The notes under the pieces were generated by a model. That model made no database searches. It saw only the letters and a program-made list of their open reading frames with translations, and was not told where the DNA came from. The position numbers and the translations under genes are program-made. From Rhizobacter koreensis (GTDB lineage: Bacteria; Pseudomonadota; Gammaproteobacteria; Burkholderiales; Burkholderiaceae_C), in NCBI RefSeq assembly GCF_013366375.1, contig NZ_JABWMJ010000017.1:1-64000 (forward strand): a DNA stretch of 64,000 nt. The letters run 5' to 3'. Below, one piece after another: positions 49,814 through 59,007 of the stretch; the first letter of the stretch is position 1, and each line of letters opens with the position of its first letter.

Positions 49814-50965
49814 TCACACCGGATTGCGCTGCACCAGCTGGCGCGCGATGATGATGCGCTGCATCTCGTTCGTGCCCTCGCCGATCAGCAGCAGCGGCGC
49901 GTCGCGGAAGTAGCGCTCGACATCGAACTCGGGCGAATAGCCGTAGGCGCCGTGGATGCGCATGCACTCGAGAGCGTTCTCCATAGCGGCCTCGGTGGCG
50001 AAGTACTTCGCCATGCCGGCCTCCATGTCGCAGCGCTCGCCGCGGTCGTAGGCGCGCGCCGCGGACTGCACCAGCAGCTTCGCGGCCTCCACGCGCGTGC
50101 CCATCTCGCCGAGCTTGAGCTGGATCGCCTGGTGCTCGCAGATCGGCTTGCCGAAGGTCTTGCGCTGCTGGGCGTAGGCGACGGCGTCGTTCAGCGCCGC
50201 GGTGGCCACGCCCAGACCCCGCGCGGCGACGTTGATGCGTCCGAGTTCAAGCCCCGACAGCACCTGCTGCAACCCCCGGCCCTCGACGCCGCCGATCAAC
50301 CGCGCTGCCGGCACGCGGTAATCGTCGAAACGCAGCTCGCAAGTGTCGATGCCGCGGTAGCCCAGCTTCTTCAGCTTGCGCGAGACGACGAAGCCTGGGC
50401 CCTTCTCGGCGATGAACAGGCTCATACCCTTGTGGCGCGGTTCGGCCTCGGGGTCGGTCTTGACCAGCAGCGCGATGCAGCCTCCCTGGCCGCTGTTGGT
50501 GATCCAGGTCTTGCCGCCATTGACGACGTAGTGGTCGCCGTCTTTGACCGCGCGCGTACGGATCGCCTGCAGATCGGTGCCGGCGTCGGGCTCGGTCAGG
50601 CCGATACCGCCGCGCAGCTCGCCGCTGGCGAAACGTGGCAGCAGCTCGCGCTTCTGCGCCTCGGTGCCGCTGCGCATGACGGCGGCGGCCATGATCAGGT
50701 GCGAGTTGATGATGCCCGACAGCGACATCCACACCGCCGCAATGCGCGCGACCACCGCCGCGTAGGTGACGGTGCTCAGGCCCAGCCCGCCGTACTCGGC
50801 CGGGATGATGCAGCCGAACAGGCCCATCTCCTTCATGCGCTCGACGATCGCCGTCGGGTACTCGTCGGCCTGTTCGAGCCGCTTGACGTGCGGCCGGACC
50901 TCGACCCGCAGGAAGCGGTCGATCGCGTCGAGGATCGCCTCGTCCTGTTGCGGCTCATGATTCAT
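49814..50965 (-). CDS. Acyl-CoA dehydrogenase (MCAD-type catalytic Glu)
   Basis: This 383-residue dehydrogenase starts MNHEPQQDEAILDAIDRFLR and has GGIGLTEPDAGTDLQAIRTR, NGGKTWITNSGQ, and the C-terminal RIHGAYGYSPEFDVERYFRD. The catalytic Glu is in the standard place (LLIGEGTNEMQR). The start ATG at 50965 is 17 bases after the MmgE/PrpD stop, so the two form one transcription unit. It is one of only two dehydrogenases in the window with the classical base position. Confidence 0.87.
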   Translation of the reverse strand: MNHEPQQDEAILDAIDRFLRVEVRPHVKRLEQADEYPTAIVERMKEMGLFGCIIPAEYGGLGLSTVTYAAVVARIAAVWMSLSGIINSHLIMAAAVMRSGTEAQKRELLPRFASGELRGGIGLTEPDAGTDLQAIRTRAVKDGDHYVVNGGKTWITNSGQGGCIALLVKTDPEAEPRHKGMSLFIAEKGPGFVVSRKLKKLGYRGIDTCELRFDDYRVPAARLIGGVEGRGLQQVLSGLELGRINVAARGLGVATAALNDAVAYAQQRKTFGKPICEHQAIQLKLGEMGTRVEAAKLLVQSAARAYDRGERCDMEAGMAKYFATEAAMENALECMRIHGAYGYSPEFDVERYFRDAPLLLIGEGTNEMQRIIIARQLVQRNPV

Positions 50966-50982
50966 CAAGGAGCCTTTCCGTG

Positions 50983-52386
50983 TCAGCCGCGAGCGGCCAG
51001 TCCGGCCTGCAGGTCGGCCGCCGCAACGTCGCGCCCGATCGCCAGCACCAGCTCGCGCACCTGCGCGGCGCGCGCCGGCGAGGCGACCAGCGCCATGTTC
51101 TCGTCGTACTTGCGCACGACCTCGGCGTCGGAGATCGGGCGTTCCTCGCCGCCGCGGTTGACGTGCTCGCGGTGGCGAAGCTCCCGGCCGTCGTCCAGCG
51201 TGACGATGACCTCGCCCGAGTAGTACTTCGGAAACGGTGAGTCCGGGTCGACCTCGTGTTCGACCTTGGAGGCGAGCGCGAGCGTGCGCTGGTCCCTCAG
51301 CGCCTCGTCGTCGAGTTCGGCGAGGCCGAAGCGGCCGCGGATCAGCGCCGTGGCGACGATGTACGGGATGCTGAACTGCGCGTCGTAGCTGTTCTGCGGG
51401 CGCGTCTTCGTGGCCACGGGTTCGCACACCGTCTTCACCACCTCGGCCGGCACGCGTGCGCGCACGCTGCGGATCTGCTCGGGCCGCAAACCGTGCCGTT
51501 CGCGAAGCGTCACCGCCGCATCCGCGCAGGCGTGCGTGAAGTGGCAGGCCGGCAGCGGCTTGACGTTGACCTTGGCGAGTTCCCACACATCGCCCAGGCC
51601 GGCGGTCGCAAGCGCCAGGTCGCCTTCGCGCGCGAGCGGTCCGAGGTGGCTGTTGAACAGGCCGAAGCGGCCCTCGTACACCTGCCGGGGGCCGACGAAG
51701 CCGTGGCGCGCCATCGTCGCGGCGGTGAGACCGGCGCCGGCCGCCCAACCCGGGTGCATGCGCTTGGTCCAGGCGCCGTCCTGCAGGAACTCCATGCTGC
51801 CCGAGCCCATCGACAGCGCGATGCCCTGTGCCGACGCCAGCTGCGCCGCGTTCAGCCCCAACAGCCGTCCGGCCACCAGCGTGCAGGCGAAGGCACCGAT
51901 CAGACCGGTGGGGTGAAAGCCAACCTGATGGAAGCCGCCCTTGGCCACCGAAGCCAGCCGCGCGCCGACCTCCATTCCGCAGACGTAGGCGGCAAGCATC
52001 GCTTCGCCGTCGAGCCTTGCCTGGGCCGCGGTGCCCAGCGCGCAGGGGAAGGTGCTTGCAGTGGCGTGGATCACGCCGGCGGCATGCGTGTCGTCATAGT
52101 CCAGCCCGTGGATCAGGATGCCGTTCATCAGCATCGCGTCACGCAGCGCCAGGCGCGCCGGTGACGCAATCACCGGTGTGTTGCCGCCCTGGGACGACAA
52201 GTCCCGCATGGCCGACAGCGAGCGGTGCGCGAAGTCGTAGGGCGTGGATGCATGGGCAATGCCCACGGCATCGAGGATCAGGTGGCGGGCCCGATCCAGC
52301 ACTGCCGCGGGAATGTCCGCCGTCCGCAGCGTCGCGGCGAAGTCGGCGAGCGTGTCGGCGATGGTCGGGTCGGTCTGGTTGCTCAT
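50983..52386 (-). CDS. MmgE/PrpD-family protein
   Basis: This 467-residue protein has the family hallmarks ILDAVGIAHASTPYDFAHRS, LIHGLDYDDTHAAGVIHATA, GFHPTGLIGAFACTLVAGRL, and KPLPACHFTHACADAAV. Family members dehydrate or decarboxylate 2-methylcitrate, cis-aconitate and related acids, and many catabolic paralogues have no assigned reaction. The start at 52386 lies about 100 bases from site B, which it shares with the divergent crotonase. Together with the downstream dehydrogenase it suggests processing of a branched di- or tricarboxylic intermediate (inference). Confidence 0.85.
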   Translation of the reverse strand: MSNQTDPTIADTLADFAATLRTADIPAAVLDRARHLILDAVGIAHASTPYDFAHRSLSAMRDLSSQGGNTPVIASPARLALRDAMLMNGILIHGLDYDDTHAAGVIHATASTFPCALGTAAQARLDGEAMLAAYVCGMEVGARLASVAKGGFHQVGFHPTGLIGAFACTLVAGRLLGLNAAQLASAQGIALSMGSGSMEFLQDGAWTKRMHPGWAAGAGLTAATMARHGFVGPRQVYEGRFGLFNSHLGPLAREGDLALATAGLGDVWELAKVNVKPLPACHFTHACADAAVTLRERHGLRPEQIRSVRARVPAEVVKTVCEPVATKTRPQNSYDAQFSIPYIVATALIRGRFGLAELDDEALRDQRTLALASKVEHEVDPDSPFPKYYSGEVIVTLDDGRELRHREHVNRGGEERPISDAEVVRKYDENMALVASPARAAQVRELVLAIGRDVAAADLQAGLAARG

Positions 52387-52487
52387 GGCCTGCTTGCGGT
52401 TCTCATGACCGTCGGGCGATGGAGAGTCGGGAGGCACCCCGAACGATGCTTTGCGGCGGCTTCTTGGCCAGCAGTATAGCGGGCAAA

Positions 52488-52503
52488 CCAAACAACTGTT
52501 AGG
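52488..52503. promoter_or_regulatory. Operator-like site B: CCAAACA-AC-TGTTAGG between mmgE-like and crotonase genes
   Basis: It is a near-perfect 16-base inverted repeat (6 of 7 arm positions pair). TATGAT at 52504-52509 directly follows on the plus strand (5 of 6 -10 consensus) toward the crotonase. On the minus strand TATACT at 52478-52473 faces the MmgE/PrpD gene. The layout fits one operator serving two divergent promoters. Confidence 0.6.
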
Positions 52504-52533
52504 TATGATGAGCCGTTCATCCGAGGAGCAGCC

Positions 52534-53322
52534 ATGAACGACACTCCGAGCACCCCGGCCGTGGGCGTGCATAAGCAGGGCCACGTCGCGATCGTCGAGA
52601 TCCGCCGTCCGCCGCACAACTACTTCGACGCAGCCATGATCCAGGGTATCGCCGATGCTTTCGAAGCACTGGAGGGCGACGCCGCTTGCCGTGCCATCGT
52701 GCTGTGCTCTCAGGGAACGGCCTTCTGCGCCGGCGCCAACTTTGCCACCCGGGATGCGGCGCCGCCGCAAAGGAGCCCTCGCGCGGTCAACCCGCTGTAC
52801 TTCGAGGCCATACGACTGGTGGCCTGCACAAAGCCCGTGATCGCTGCCGTGCACGGCCCGGCCATCGGCGGAGGCTTGGGCCTGGCGCTGGCCGCCGACT
52901 TCCGCGTCACCTGCGCCGAGGCGCGCTTCTCGGCCAACTTCAACCGGCTGGGCATCCATCCCGGCTTCGGCTTGTCCTACATGCTGCCGCGGCTCGTCGG
53001 GCAGCAGCAGGCGTCGCTGCTGTTCTACACCGGCCGCCGCATCGCGGGCGAGGAGGCAGTGCGCATCGGCCTGGCCGATCAACTCGTGCCGCAGCCGGAG
53101 GTGCGCTCCAAGGCGATCGAACTGGCCGAGGAGATCGCCGCTTCTTCACCCGTCGCGGTGCAGTCCACGCGATCCACCTTGCGCGCGGGCCTGGTCGAGC
53201 AGTTCCGGCTCGCTGTCGCGCGCGAAAGCATCGAGCAGAACATTCATTTCGAGACCGAGGACTTCCAGGAGGGTGTCAGGGCCATGTCCGAGCGGCGTAT
53301 GCCGCGGTTTAAGGGACATTGA
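52534..53322 (+). CDS. Crotonase-fold protein lacking both hydratase glutamates
   Basis: This 262-residue crotonase has oxyanion segments AFCAGANFATRD and PAIGGGLGLALAADFRV. The first Glu position is Gly and the second is Asn/Phe (SANFNRLGIHPGFGLSYML), so ordinary hydratase chemistry is unlikely. Isomerase, hydrolase or lyase activity is possible. GAGGAG precedes the ATG at 52534. It is probably a single-gene unit: the next 450 bases hold only a porin remnant on the other strand. Confidence 0.82.
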   Translation: MNDTPSTPAVGVHKQGHVAIVEIRRPPHNYFDAAMIQGIADAFEALEGDAACRAIVLCSQGTAFCAGANFATRDAAPPQRSPRAVNPLYFEAIRLVACTKPVIAAVHGPAIGGGLGLALAADFRVTCAEARFSANFNRLGIHPGFGLSYMLPRLVGQQQASLLFYTGRRIAGEEAVRIGLADQLVPQPEVRSKAIELAEEIAASSPVAVQSTRSTLRAGLVEQFRLAVARESIEQNIHFETEDFQEGVRAMSERRMPRFKGH

Positions 53323-53405
53323 CAGCGAAGTGGGTGAGAGCGTCGGGCCTGCCTCGAGCGTGGAGGCCGCGACAGACCCGATGAGTCTCCCGCACGCAGC
53401 GCAAT

Positions 53406-53693
53406 CAACACGCGGCGAATCCCGGCGGCCAGGCCATTGACCTTTTCGTTGGCGACGATCACGTTGCCACTACCCAAAAACCCCCCGTTTCCCCACAACG
53501 GTGCAATGCCCAGGGCCTTGTTGTCGTCAAATCCAGTCGGAACGTACAAGGCCGTGCGCTTGGACAGCCGGTAGCCGGCGCTGAGGACGAACAGCTCACT
53601 CGTGGTCGACGCGCCGATTTCCTCCTTGACGGTCCAGCACTGGGCGGCCACGGACAGCACGTCGGTGGCCTCAGGGCCCGCGCCCACGGTGCG
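53406..53693 (-). pseudogene. Gram-negative porin, C-terminal remnant
   Basis: The minus-strand frame reads SAGYRLSKRTALYVPTGFDD and then GSGNVIVANEKVNGLAAGIR, which matches the last strands of Burkholderiales trimeric porins (typically GY-x-LSKRT-x-Y ... GIRHxF). The expected terminal Phe and stop after GIR are lost, since the frame reads on as RVLIALRAG, and no N-terminal part or signal peptide is present. Only about 95 of an expected 350 residues remain. A substrate porin may have served this region before decay. The rest of the gap 53323-53780 shows nothing else I recognise. Confidence 0.7.
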
Positions 53694-53780
53694 CAGCTCG
53701 GTGACTCTGGCGAGCGAGTTGCTGCCCTCTCGAACCCGACGTGAGCATTCAGCGTCCACTCACCGGGTCGCCGAAGGGTG

Positions 53781-54767
53781 CTACTGCACCGTCAGATTGA
53801 GTGATCTGATGAGCGGGCCCCACAACGCCAACTCGGCGGCGATCACCCGCGCCAGTTCGTGGGGCTCGCCGAATGCTACGTCGAGTCCCAGCGCCGCGAG
53901 ACGCTCAGCGGTGTCCGGTGCGGCGGCAGCCAGCTCCAGCTCGCGGGTCAGGCGCTGCTGCAGGGCCGGCGGCAGCCCAGATGGTGCGACCACGCCCATC
54001 CAGCCGCGGAACTCATAGTCAGGCACGGTCTCGGCAATCGAAGGCAGGTCTGGGTACAGCTTGTGCCGCGTGCGCCCCGTCGTTGCCAGCAGGCGAATCT
54101 TGCCGGCGGCCGCCAGCGGCCCGGCGCTGTTGGGCGCGTCGAAGACGAACTGCAGGGCGCCGCCCATCAGGTCGTTGACCGCCAGTGCGGTGCCGCGGTA
54201 GGGCACGTGCGTGAGCTTCACGCCGGCCTTTGCCGCGAGCAGCTCGCCGCTCAGGTGGTTCGTCGATCCGATGCCGGCCGAACCGTAGCTCAGCGCCCCG
54301 GGCTGCGCGCGCGCGGCCGCCAGCAGGTCGGAAAGGCTGCGCCACTGGCTGTCGGCGCGCACCGCCAGCACGTTGACGTACTCGCACAGCCTGGCCACGG
54401 GCGTGAGACTCTTCAGCGGGTCGTATCCCACGTTCTTGTAGAGGCTCGGCCCGATGCTCAGAGACGCCGTGTGGGCAAACCCGATCGTGTAGCCGTCCGC
54501 TGTCATCTTCGACAGGCGCGCGATGCCCAACGTGCTGCCGGCACCGGGCACGTTCTCGACGTTCACGGTCTGGCCGAGCTGCGCCTGCAGCCGGCTGGCG
54601 AACAGGCGTGTCACGCCGTCGGCCGGCCCGCCGGGGGCGAAGCCGACAACGAAGCGCAAGGGGCGCGACGGATAGGCCGTATCCTGCGCGCCAGCGCGCC
54701 AGGGCAGCAGCGCGGCGGCCACGCCACCGAGCAGACAATGGCGACGAGAGTGGTTCATCAACTTCAT
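53781..54767 (-). CDS. Bug/TctC-family periplasmic solute receptor (Tat-like signal)
   Basis: This 328-residue receptor has N-terminal region NHSRRHCLLGGVAAALLPWR with a twin-arginine-like S-R-R-x-x-L-L, then AYPSRPLRFVVGFAPGGPAD, the family start. ENVPGAGSTLGIARLSKMTA and HVPYRGTALAVNDLMGGALQ follow. ATG codons at 54767 and 54758 both work. It is the last gene of the 8-gene operon read from 63487. The presence of two unrelated Bug receptors and two LivFGHM importers implies several related substrates. Confidence 0.86.
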   Translation of the reverse strand: MKLMNHSRRHCLLGGVAAALLPWRAGAQDTAYPSRPLRFVVGFAPGGPADGVTRLFASRLQAQLGQTVNVENVPGAGSTLGIARLSKMTADGYTIGFAHTASLSIGPSLYKNVGYDPLKSLTPVARLCEYVNVLAVRADSQWRSLSDLLAAARAQPGALSYGSAGIGSTNHLSGELLAAKAGVKLTHVPYRGTALAVNDLMGGALQFVFDAPNSAGPLAAAGKIRLLATTGRTRHKLYPDLPSIAETVPDYEFRGWMGVVAPSGLPPALQQRLTRELELAAAAPDTAERLAALGLDVAFGEPHELARVIAAELALWGPLIRSLNLTVQ

Positions 54768-54804
54768 CCAACCTCTGGAGGGGCACGCCAGACGGGGGGA
54801 GCAC

Positions 54805-55971
54805 TCAGTACGAGCGCGGCAGCCCCATCACGTGCTCGGCGATGTAGTTCAGCACCATCTCGCGGTTCAGCGGCGCGGTGCGCAGCAGCCGCACCAGGCC
54901 GTACAGGTCGTAGATGCCGTACTCCTTGGTGAAGCCGTTGCCACCGTGCGTCTGGATCGCTGCGTCCACTGCATGGATGCCGGCCTCGGCGCCGGCGTAC
55001 TTGGCGATGTTGGAGAACTCGCCCGCCGGCAGGCCCTGGTCGAACGCCCAGGCCGCCTTGAGCGCCATCAGCGAGGCCATCTCGATCTCGCTGCGCGCGA
55101 TGGCCAGCGGATGCTGCACGCCCTGGTAGGCGCCTATCGGTGTGTTGTTGAAAAGCTTGCGGTCGTTGGCGTAGGCCACCGCCTTCTTCAGCGCGAAGCG
55201 GCCGACGCCGGTGCACAGGCCCGACAGGATGATGCGCTCCGGATTGAGGGTGTCGAACAGGATCGAGAAGCCCCTGCCAACTTCGCCGAGCACGTCGTCC
55301 TCGGTCAGCGACACGTCGTCGAAGAACACCTGCCACTGCGTCTCGGGCACCGGGAAGGCCACCGGGATCAGCGTCTTGCTGATGCCCTTCTTCTTCATGT
55401 CGACCATGAAGATGGTGAAGCCGTCGGTCTTCTTCTTGACCTCAGCGCGCGGCGTTGTGCGCGTCACCACCATCGCGTAGTCGGCGTGGTTGGCGTCGGT
55501 GATGAAGACCTTCTGGCCGCTCAGGCGGAAGCCGCCCTTGCCGTCGGGCTTGGCGATGGAGGTGATCTCCATCGAGTTCGAGCCCGCGTTTGGCTCAGTG
55601 ATGGCGAAGCAGAAGCGGATCTCGCCGGCGCAGCCGCCCGGAAGCAGCCGGCGCTTCATCGCCTCGCTGGCGTGCTTTGCCATCAGGCCCATCGTCATCG
55701 TCGGGCCGACCACCAGGTTCAGCAGCGGGATGCCGTTGTTCGCCAGTCCCTCCATGAACAGCAGCATCTCGGTCATTCCCTGGCCGGCGCCGCCGTAGGC
55801 CTCGGGCACCATGATGCCGAGAAAGCCGTCGTCGGTGATTTGCTTGTACAGCTCGGCCGGCGGCTCGCTCTTCTCGGCGTACTTCTTCCAGTAGGCATGG
55901 TCGAAGCGCTGCGACACGCGGTCGCCGTACTCGTAGACCATGCGCTGTTCCTGGGTGAGGGCGAAATCCAT
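54805..55971 (-). CDS. Acyl-CoA dehydrogenase with catalytic Glu in helix G and GLPRSY tail
   Basis: This 388-residue dehydrogenase starts MDFALTQEQRMVYEYGDRVS and has CFAITEPNAGSNSMEI, RLSGQKVFITDANHADYAMV, and the end RTAPLNREMVLNYIAEHVMG followed by LPRSY. There is no EGT motif. The candidate base is Glu in FDTLNPERIILSG (helix-G position). It is closely related in architecture to those at 26758 and 60222. It lies 34 bases after a crotonase gene and 37 before the Bug receptor. Confidence 0.86.
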   Translation of the reverse strand: MDFALTQEQRMVYEYGDRVSQRFDHAYWKKYAEKSEPPAELYKQITDDGFLGIMVPEAYGGAGQGMTEMLLFMEGLANNGIPLLNLVVGPTMTMGLMAKHASEAMKRRLLPGGCAGEIRFCFAITEPNAGSNSMEITSIAKPDGKGGFRLSGQKVFITDANHADYAMVVTRTTPRAEVKKKTDGFTIFMVDMKKKGISKTLIPVAFPVPETQWQVFFDDVSLTEDDVLGEVGRGFSILFDTLNPERIILSGLCTGVGRFALKKAVAYANDRKLFNNTPIGAYQGVQHPLAIARSEIEMASLMALKAAWAFDQGLPAGEFSNIAKYAGAEAGIHAVDAAIQTHGGNGFTKEYGIYDLYGLVRLLRTAPLNREMVLNYIAEHVMGLPRSY

Positions 55972-56005
55972 GGGGGCTCCTGCGATGACGAAGGGAACGT
56001 GCCGT

Positions 56006-56809
56006 TCAGCGCTTGGCCGACGGGAACTGGGGCGCGCGCTTCTCCTTCACCGCGGCGACGCCTTCCTTGGCGTCCTCTCCGAGGAAGCACAGCATCTCCA
56101 TCGCCAGCGAGCTCTCGAAGATCGGCCGCGCCATGTTCATCCAGCCGTTGAGCGAACGCTTGGTGAAGCGGATGGCCTGCTGGCTGCCGGCGGCCAGCTT
56201 GTCTGCGACTTCCATCGCCTTGTCCATCAGCTGCGCGCGGGGCACACACAGGCTCACCAGGCCGATGCGCTCGGCCTCCTTGCCCGACACGAACTCGGCC
56301 GTCATCAGGTAGTACTTGGCCTTGGCCATGCCGCACAGCAGCGGCCAGCAGATCGCCGCATGGTCGCCCGCGGCCACACCGAGCTTGACGTGGCCGTCGG
56401 TGATCTTCGCCTCTTCGGCCATGATGCTGATGTCGGCCATCATCGCGACCGCCAGCCCGGCGCCGACCGCCACACCGTTGATCGCCGAGATCACCGGCTT
56501 GTCGCAGGCCATGACGTTGTAGACGATGTCGGAGGCCTCGTTCATCACCATGTTGATCGTCTCGGCATTGCCGACCATGTTGGTGATCCAGTTCAGGTCG
56601 CCGCCGGCCGAGAAGGCCTTGTCGCCGGCGCCGGTGATCACCGCCACCTTGGTCTTGGGGTCGTCGTTGACCACGCCCCAGACCTTGGTCAGTTCCCAGT
56701 GCAGGCGGCCGTTGGTGGCGTTCATCACCTCGGGGCGGTTGATCGTGATCAGCAGCACGCCGTTGGGCTTGTGGTCGAACTTCAGAAATTGGAAGTCGGA
56801 GTAGTTCAT
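56006..56809 (-). CDS. Crotonase-fold protein lacking both hydratase glutamates
   Basis: This 267-residue crotonase starts [20 protein letters not shown] and has [14 protein letters not shown] and [16 protein letters not shown]. The two glutamate positions hold Ala and Gly ([20 protein letters not shown]), so hydratase activity is unlikely. Related proteins without the glutamates include ring hydrolases, thioesterases and isomerases. The ATG at 56809 has GGA in front. It lies between an SDR (71-base gap) and an acyl-CoA dehydrogenase. Confidence 0.82.
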   Translation of the reverse strand: MNYSDFQFLKFDHKPNGVLLITINRPEVMNATNGRLHWELTKVWGVVNDDPKTKVAVITGAGDKAFSAGGDLNWITNMVGNAETINMVMNEASDIVYNVMACDKPVISAINGVAVGAGLAVAMMADISIMAEEAKITDGHVKLGVAAGDHAAICWPLLCGMAKAKYYLMTAEFVSGKEAERIGLVSLCVPRAQLMDKAMEVADKLAAGSQQAIRFTKRSLNGWMNMARPIFESSLAMEMLCFLGEDAKEGVAAVKEKRAPQFPSAKR

Positions 56810-56880
56810 CGGAAGGGTCCTCGATGGTCGATGGTGGAGAGGGAAGGGCTGTGCGAGGGGAATCGGGTGATGGGTCGGGC

Positions 56881-57801
56881 TCAGACCGGATCCCATGAAA
56901 ACACGACGGCCGAGCTCTCCAGCGGGAAGAAATTGGGCTTCATCGCCGGCAGTACCCGCTCGGCGATCGTTTCGGGCGTCCAGCCCTCGGCGGTGTGCAT
57001 GCCGCGCACCGGTCGCGGCTGGCTCATCAGGAAGATCTCGTTGCCGCGCACCGCGAAGATCTGCGAGGTCACCTCGGCCGCGGCGTCGCTGGCGAGGAAG
57101 GCCGCCATCGGGGCGATCTGCGCGGTGTCGAGCTTCTTGAGCTTCTCGACGCGCGCCTGCTGTTCGGGCGTATCGGTCGGGATCGAGCCGATCATGCGGC
57201 TCCAAGCGAACGGCGAGATGCAATTGGAGCGCACGTTGTAGCGCTTCATGTCGCCGGCGATCGATCGCGAGAGCGCGACGATGCCGAGCTTGGCGGCGCC
57301 GTAGTTCGCCTGGCCCAGATTGCCGATCAGACCGGAGGTGGAGGTCATGTGCACGTAGGCGCCCGACTGCTGTGACTTGAAGTGCGGTGCCGCGGCGCGC
57401 GAGACGTTGAAGCTCCCGTTGAGGTGCACGTCGATCACGGCCTTCCACTCGTCCTGCGACATGGCAAAGAACATGCGGTCGCGGAGGATGCCGGCGTTGT
57501 TGACGACGATGTCGATGCGGCCGAAGTGATCTACAGCGCACTGCACGATGCGGTGCGCGGAGTGCCACTCGGCCACACTGTCGGTAGAAAGCGCAGCTTG
57601 GCCGCCCATGGCCTTGATCTCGTCGACCACCTGCTGCCCAAGGCTGGCATCGTTGCCTTCACCACTGACCGATGCACCCACGTCGTTGACGACAATCTTG
57701 GCGCCCTGGGCGGCCATCTCGAGCGCAATGTCGCGCCCGATGCCGCGCCCCGAGCCGGTCACCACGGCGACCTTGTCTTTCAGCATGCTGCCTTTGTGCA
57801 T
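56881..57801 (-). CDS. SDR-family hydroxyacyl-CoA dehydrogenase, long (MFE-2-like) type
   Basis: This 306-residue SDR has NAD motif TGSGRGIGRDI, NDVGASVSGEGNDASL after beta 2, VNNAGILRDRMFF, and the catalytic SGLIGNLGQANYGAAKLG with Tyr-x3-Lys. The NDVG insertion and a C-terminal extension of about 50 residues (TPETIAERVLPAMKPNFFPL) resemble the (3R)-hydroxyacyl-CoA dehydrogenase domain of peroxisomal multifunctional enzyme 2. The start at 57801 is chosen for the ATG with the longest family match; ATG 57786 is possible. It sits between acyl-CoA dehydrogenase and crotonase genes. Confidence 0.84.
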   Translation of the reverse strand: MHKGSMLKDKVAVVTGSGRGIGRDIALEMAAQGAKIVVNDVGASVSGEGNDASLGQQVVDEIKAMGGQAALSTDSVAEWHSAHRIVQCAVDHFGRIDIVVNNAGILRDRMFFAMSQDEWKAVIDVHLNGSFNVSRAAAPHFKSQQSGAYVHMTSTSGLIGNLGQANYGAAKLGIVALSRSIAGDMKRYNVRSNCISPFAWSRMIGSIPTDTPEQQARVEKLKKLDTAQIAPMAAFLASDAAAEVTSQIFAVRGNEIFLMSQPRPVRGMHTAEGWTPETIAERVLPAMKPNFFPLESSAVVFSWDPV

Positions 57802-57844
57802 ATCGGGTCTTCCTTTGAAAGAATGAATCGAAGGGGGTGCTTGA

Positions 57845-58996
57845 TCAGCTCGGCAGCTGAAGCACGGTGCTCGCCAGGATGTTGCGCTGGATCTCGTTGC
57901 TGCCGCCGTAGATGGTGGCCGGGCGTGCGTTGTAGAAGGTCGTGAGCACGTCGATCGCGCCGTCATCGGTCTCAACATCGCCCGCTGTTGCCCCGCTGGC
58001 CCCGGCGATCTCGACCAGTACGTTGGCCAGCCGGGAGTAGGTTTCGGTGGCGAAGACCTTGAGCATCGAGACCTCGGGCCCCAGCGCCTCGCCGCGCTTG
58101 ACCTGTTCGACGAAGCGCGCGTAGAGCGTGCCGAGGTCGGCGACGTCCAGCGCCAGCTGCGTGTAGCGGTCGGCGAACACCGGATCTTCGAGCAGCCCCA
58201 GTCTGGCCGCGGCCTCTTCGACGCGCGACAGTGCGTATTGGCTCTGCTTGGGGCTGCCGAGGAAGATGCGCTCGAAGCCGAGCAGCGCTTTGGCGATGGT
58301 CCATCCCTTGTTCAACTCGCCGACGATGTTGGCGCGTGGCACGCGCACGTTGTCCAGGAAGACCTCGCAGAAGTCCTCGGCGCCGGCGATGTTGCGGATC
58401 GGCCGCACCGTGACGCCCGGGCTCTTCATGTCGGCCAGCAGGAAGCTGATGCCCTCCTGCTTCTTGGCTGCCTTGTCGGTGCGCACGAGCAGGAAGATGT
58501 GGGTCGCGTCCTGCGCCAGCGTGGTCCAGATCTTCTGCCCGTTGACGATGAAGTCGTCGCCGTCGGCCACGGCCTCGGTGCGCAGACTGGCGAGGTCGGA
58601 ACCCGAGTTTGGCTCCGAATAGCCCTGGCACCAGATGTCCTGGCATGACAGGATGCGCGGCAGATAGTGCGCACGCTGCGCGTCGGTGCCGTGCTGGATG
58701 AGCAGCGGGCCGACCATGGTGATGCCCATGTCGGGTGCGCGCGCCACGCCGTGCCGCTCCTGCTCCTCGATGAAGACGATCAACTTGTTCGGTGCCAGGC
58801 CCATACCGCCATGGCGCGCCGGCCAGCTCGGAGCCAACCAGCCGTGGGCCGCCAGCTTCAGTGTCCACTCGCGGATCTCGTTCCAGCGCAGGCGCCGCTT
58901 GGGGTAGCGAAGGTGTTCGGGGTAGTGCTGCTGAAAGAAGGCTCTCACCTCTGCGCGGAAGGCGTCGGTGTCCATCGTGTTCCACTCTTTGGCCAT
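57845..58996 (-). CDS. Acyl-CoA dehydrogenase, catalytic (alpha-type) subunit of a probable heteromer
   Basis: This 383-residue dehydrogenase has CQGYSEPNSGSDLASLRTEA and NGQKIWTTLAQDATHIFLLV. The EGT position is Gly (TIYGGSNEIQRN). The candidate catalytic Glu is in helix G (LLGFERIFLGSP). These are the traits of the active subunit of heteromeric enzymes, matching the gene at 21580. Start options are ATG 59011 (overlapping the upstream stop), 58996 and 58975. I favour 58996 because GAGGG precedes it. The upstream gene (59008) is its likely beta-type partner. Confidence 0.85.
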   Translation of the reverse strand: MAKEWNTMDTDAFRAEVRAFFQQHYPEHLRYPKRRLRWNEIREWTLKLAAHGWLAPSWPARHGGMGLAPNKLIVFIEEQERHGVARAPDMGITMVGPLLIQHGTDAQRAHYLPRILSCQDIWCQGYSEPNSGSDLASLRTEAVADGDDFIVNGQKIWTTLAQDATHIFLLVRTDKAAKKQEGISFLLADMKSPGVTVRPIRNIAGAEDFCEVFLDNVRVPRANIVGELNKGWTIAKALLGFERIFLGSPKQSQYALSRVEEAAARLGLLEDPVFADRYTQLALDVADLGTLYARFVEQVKRGEALGPEVSMLKVFATETYSRLANVLVEIAGASGATAGDVETDDGAIDVLTTFYNARPATIYGGSNEIQRNILASTVLQLPS

Positions 58997-59007
58997 GTTC
59001 GACGCCC

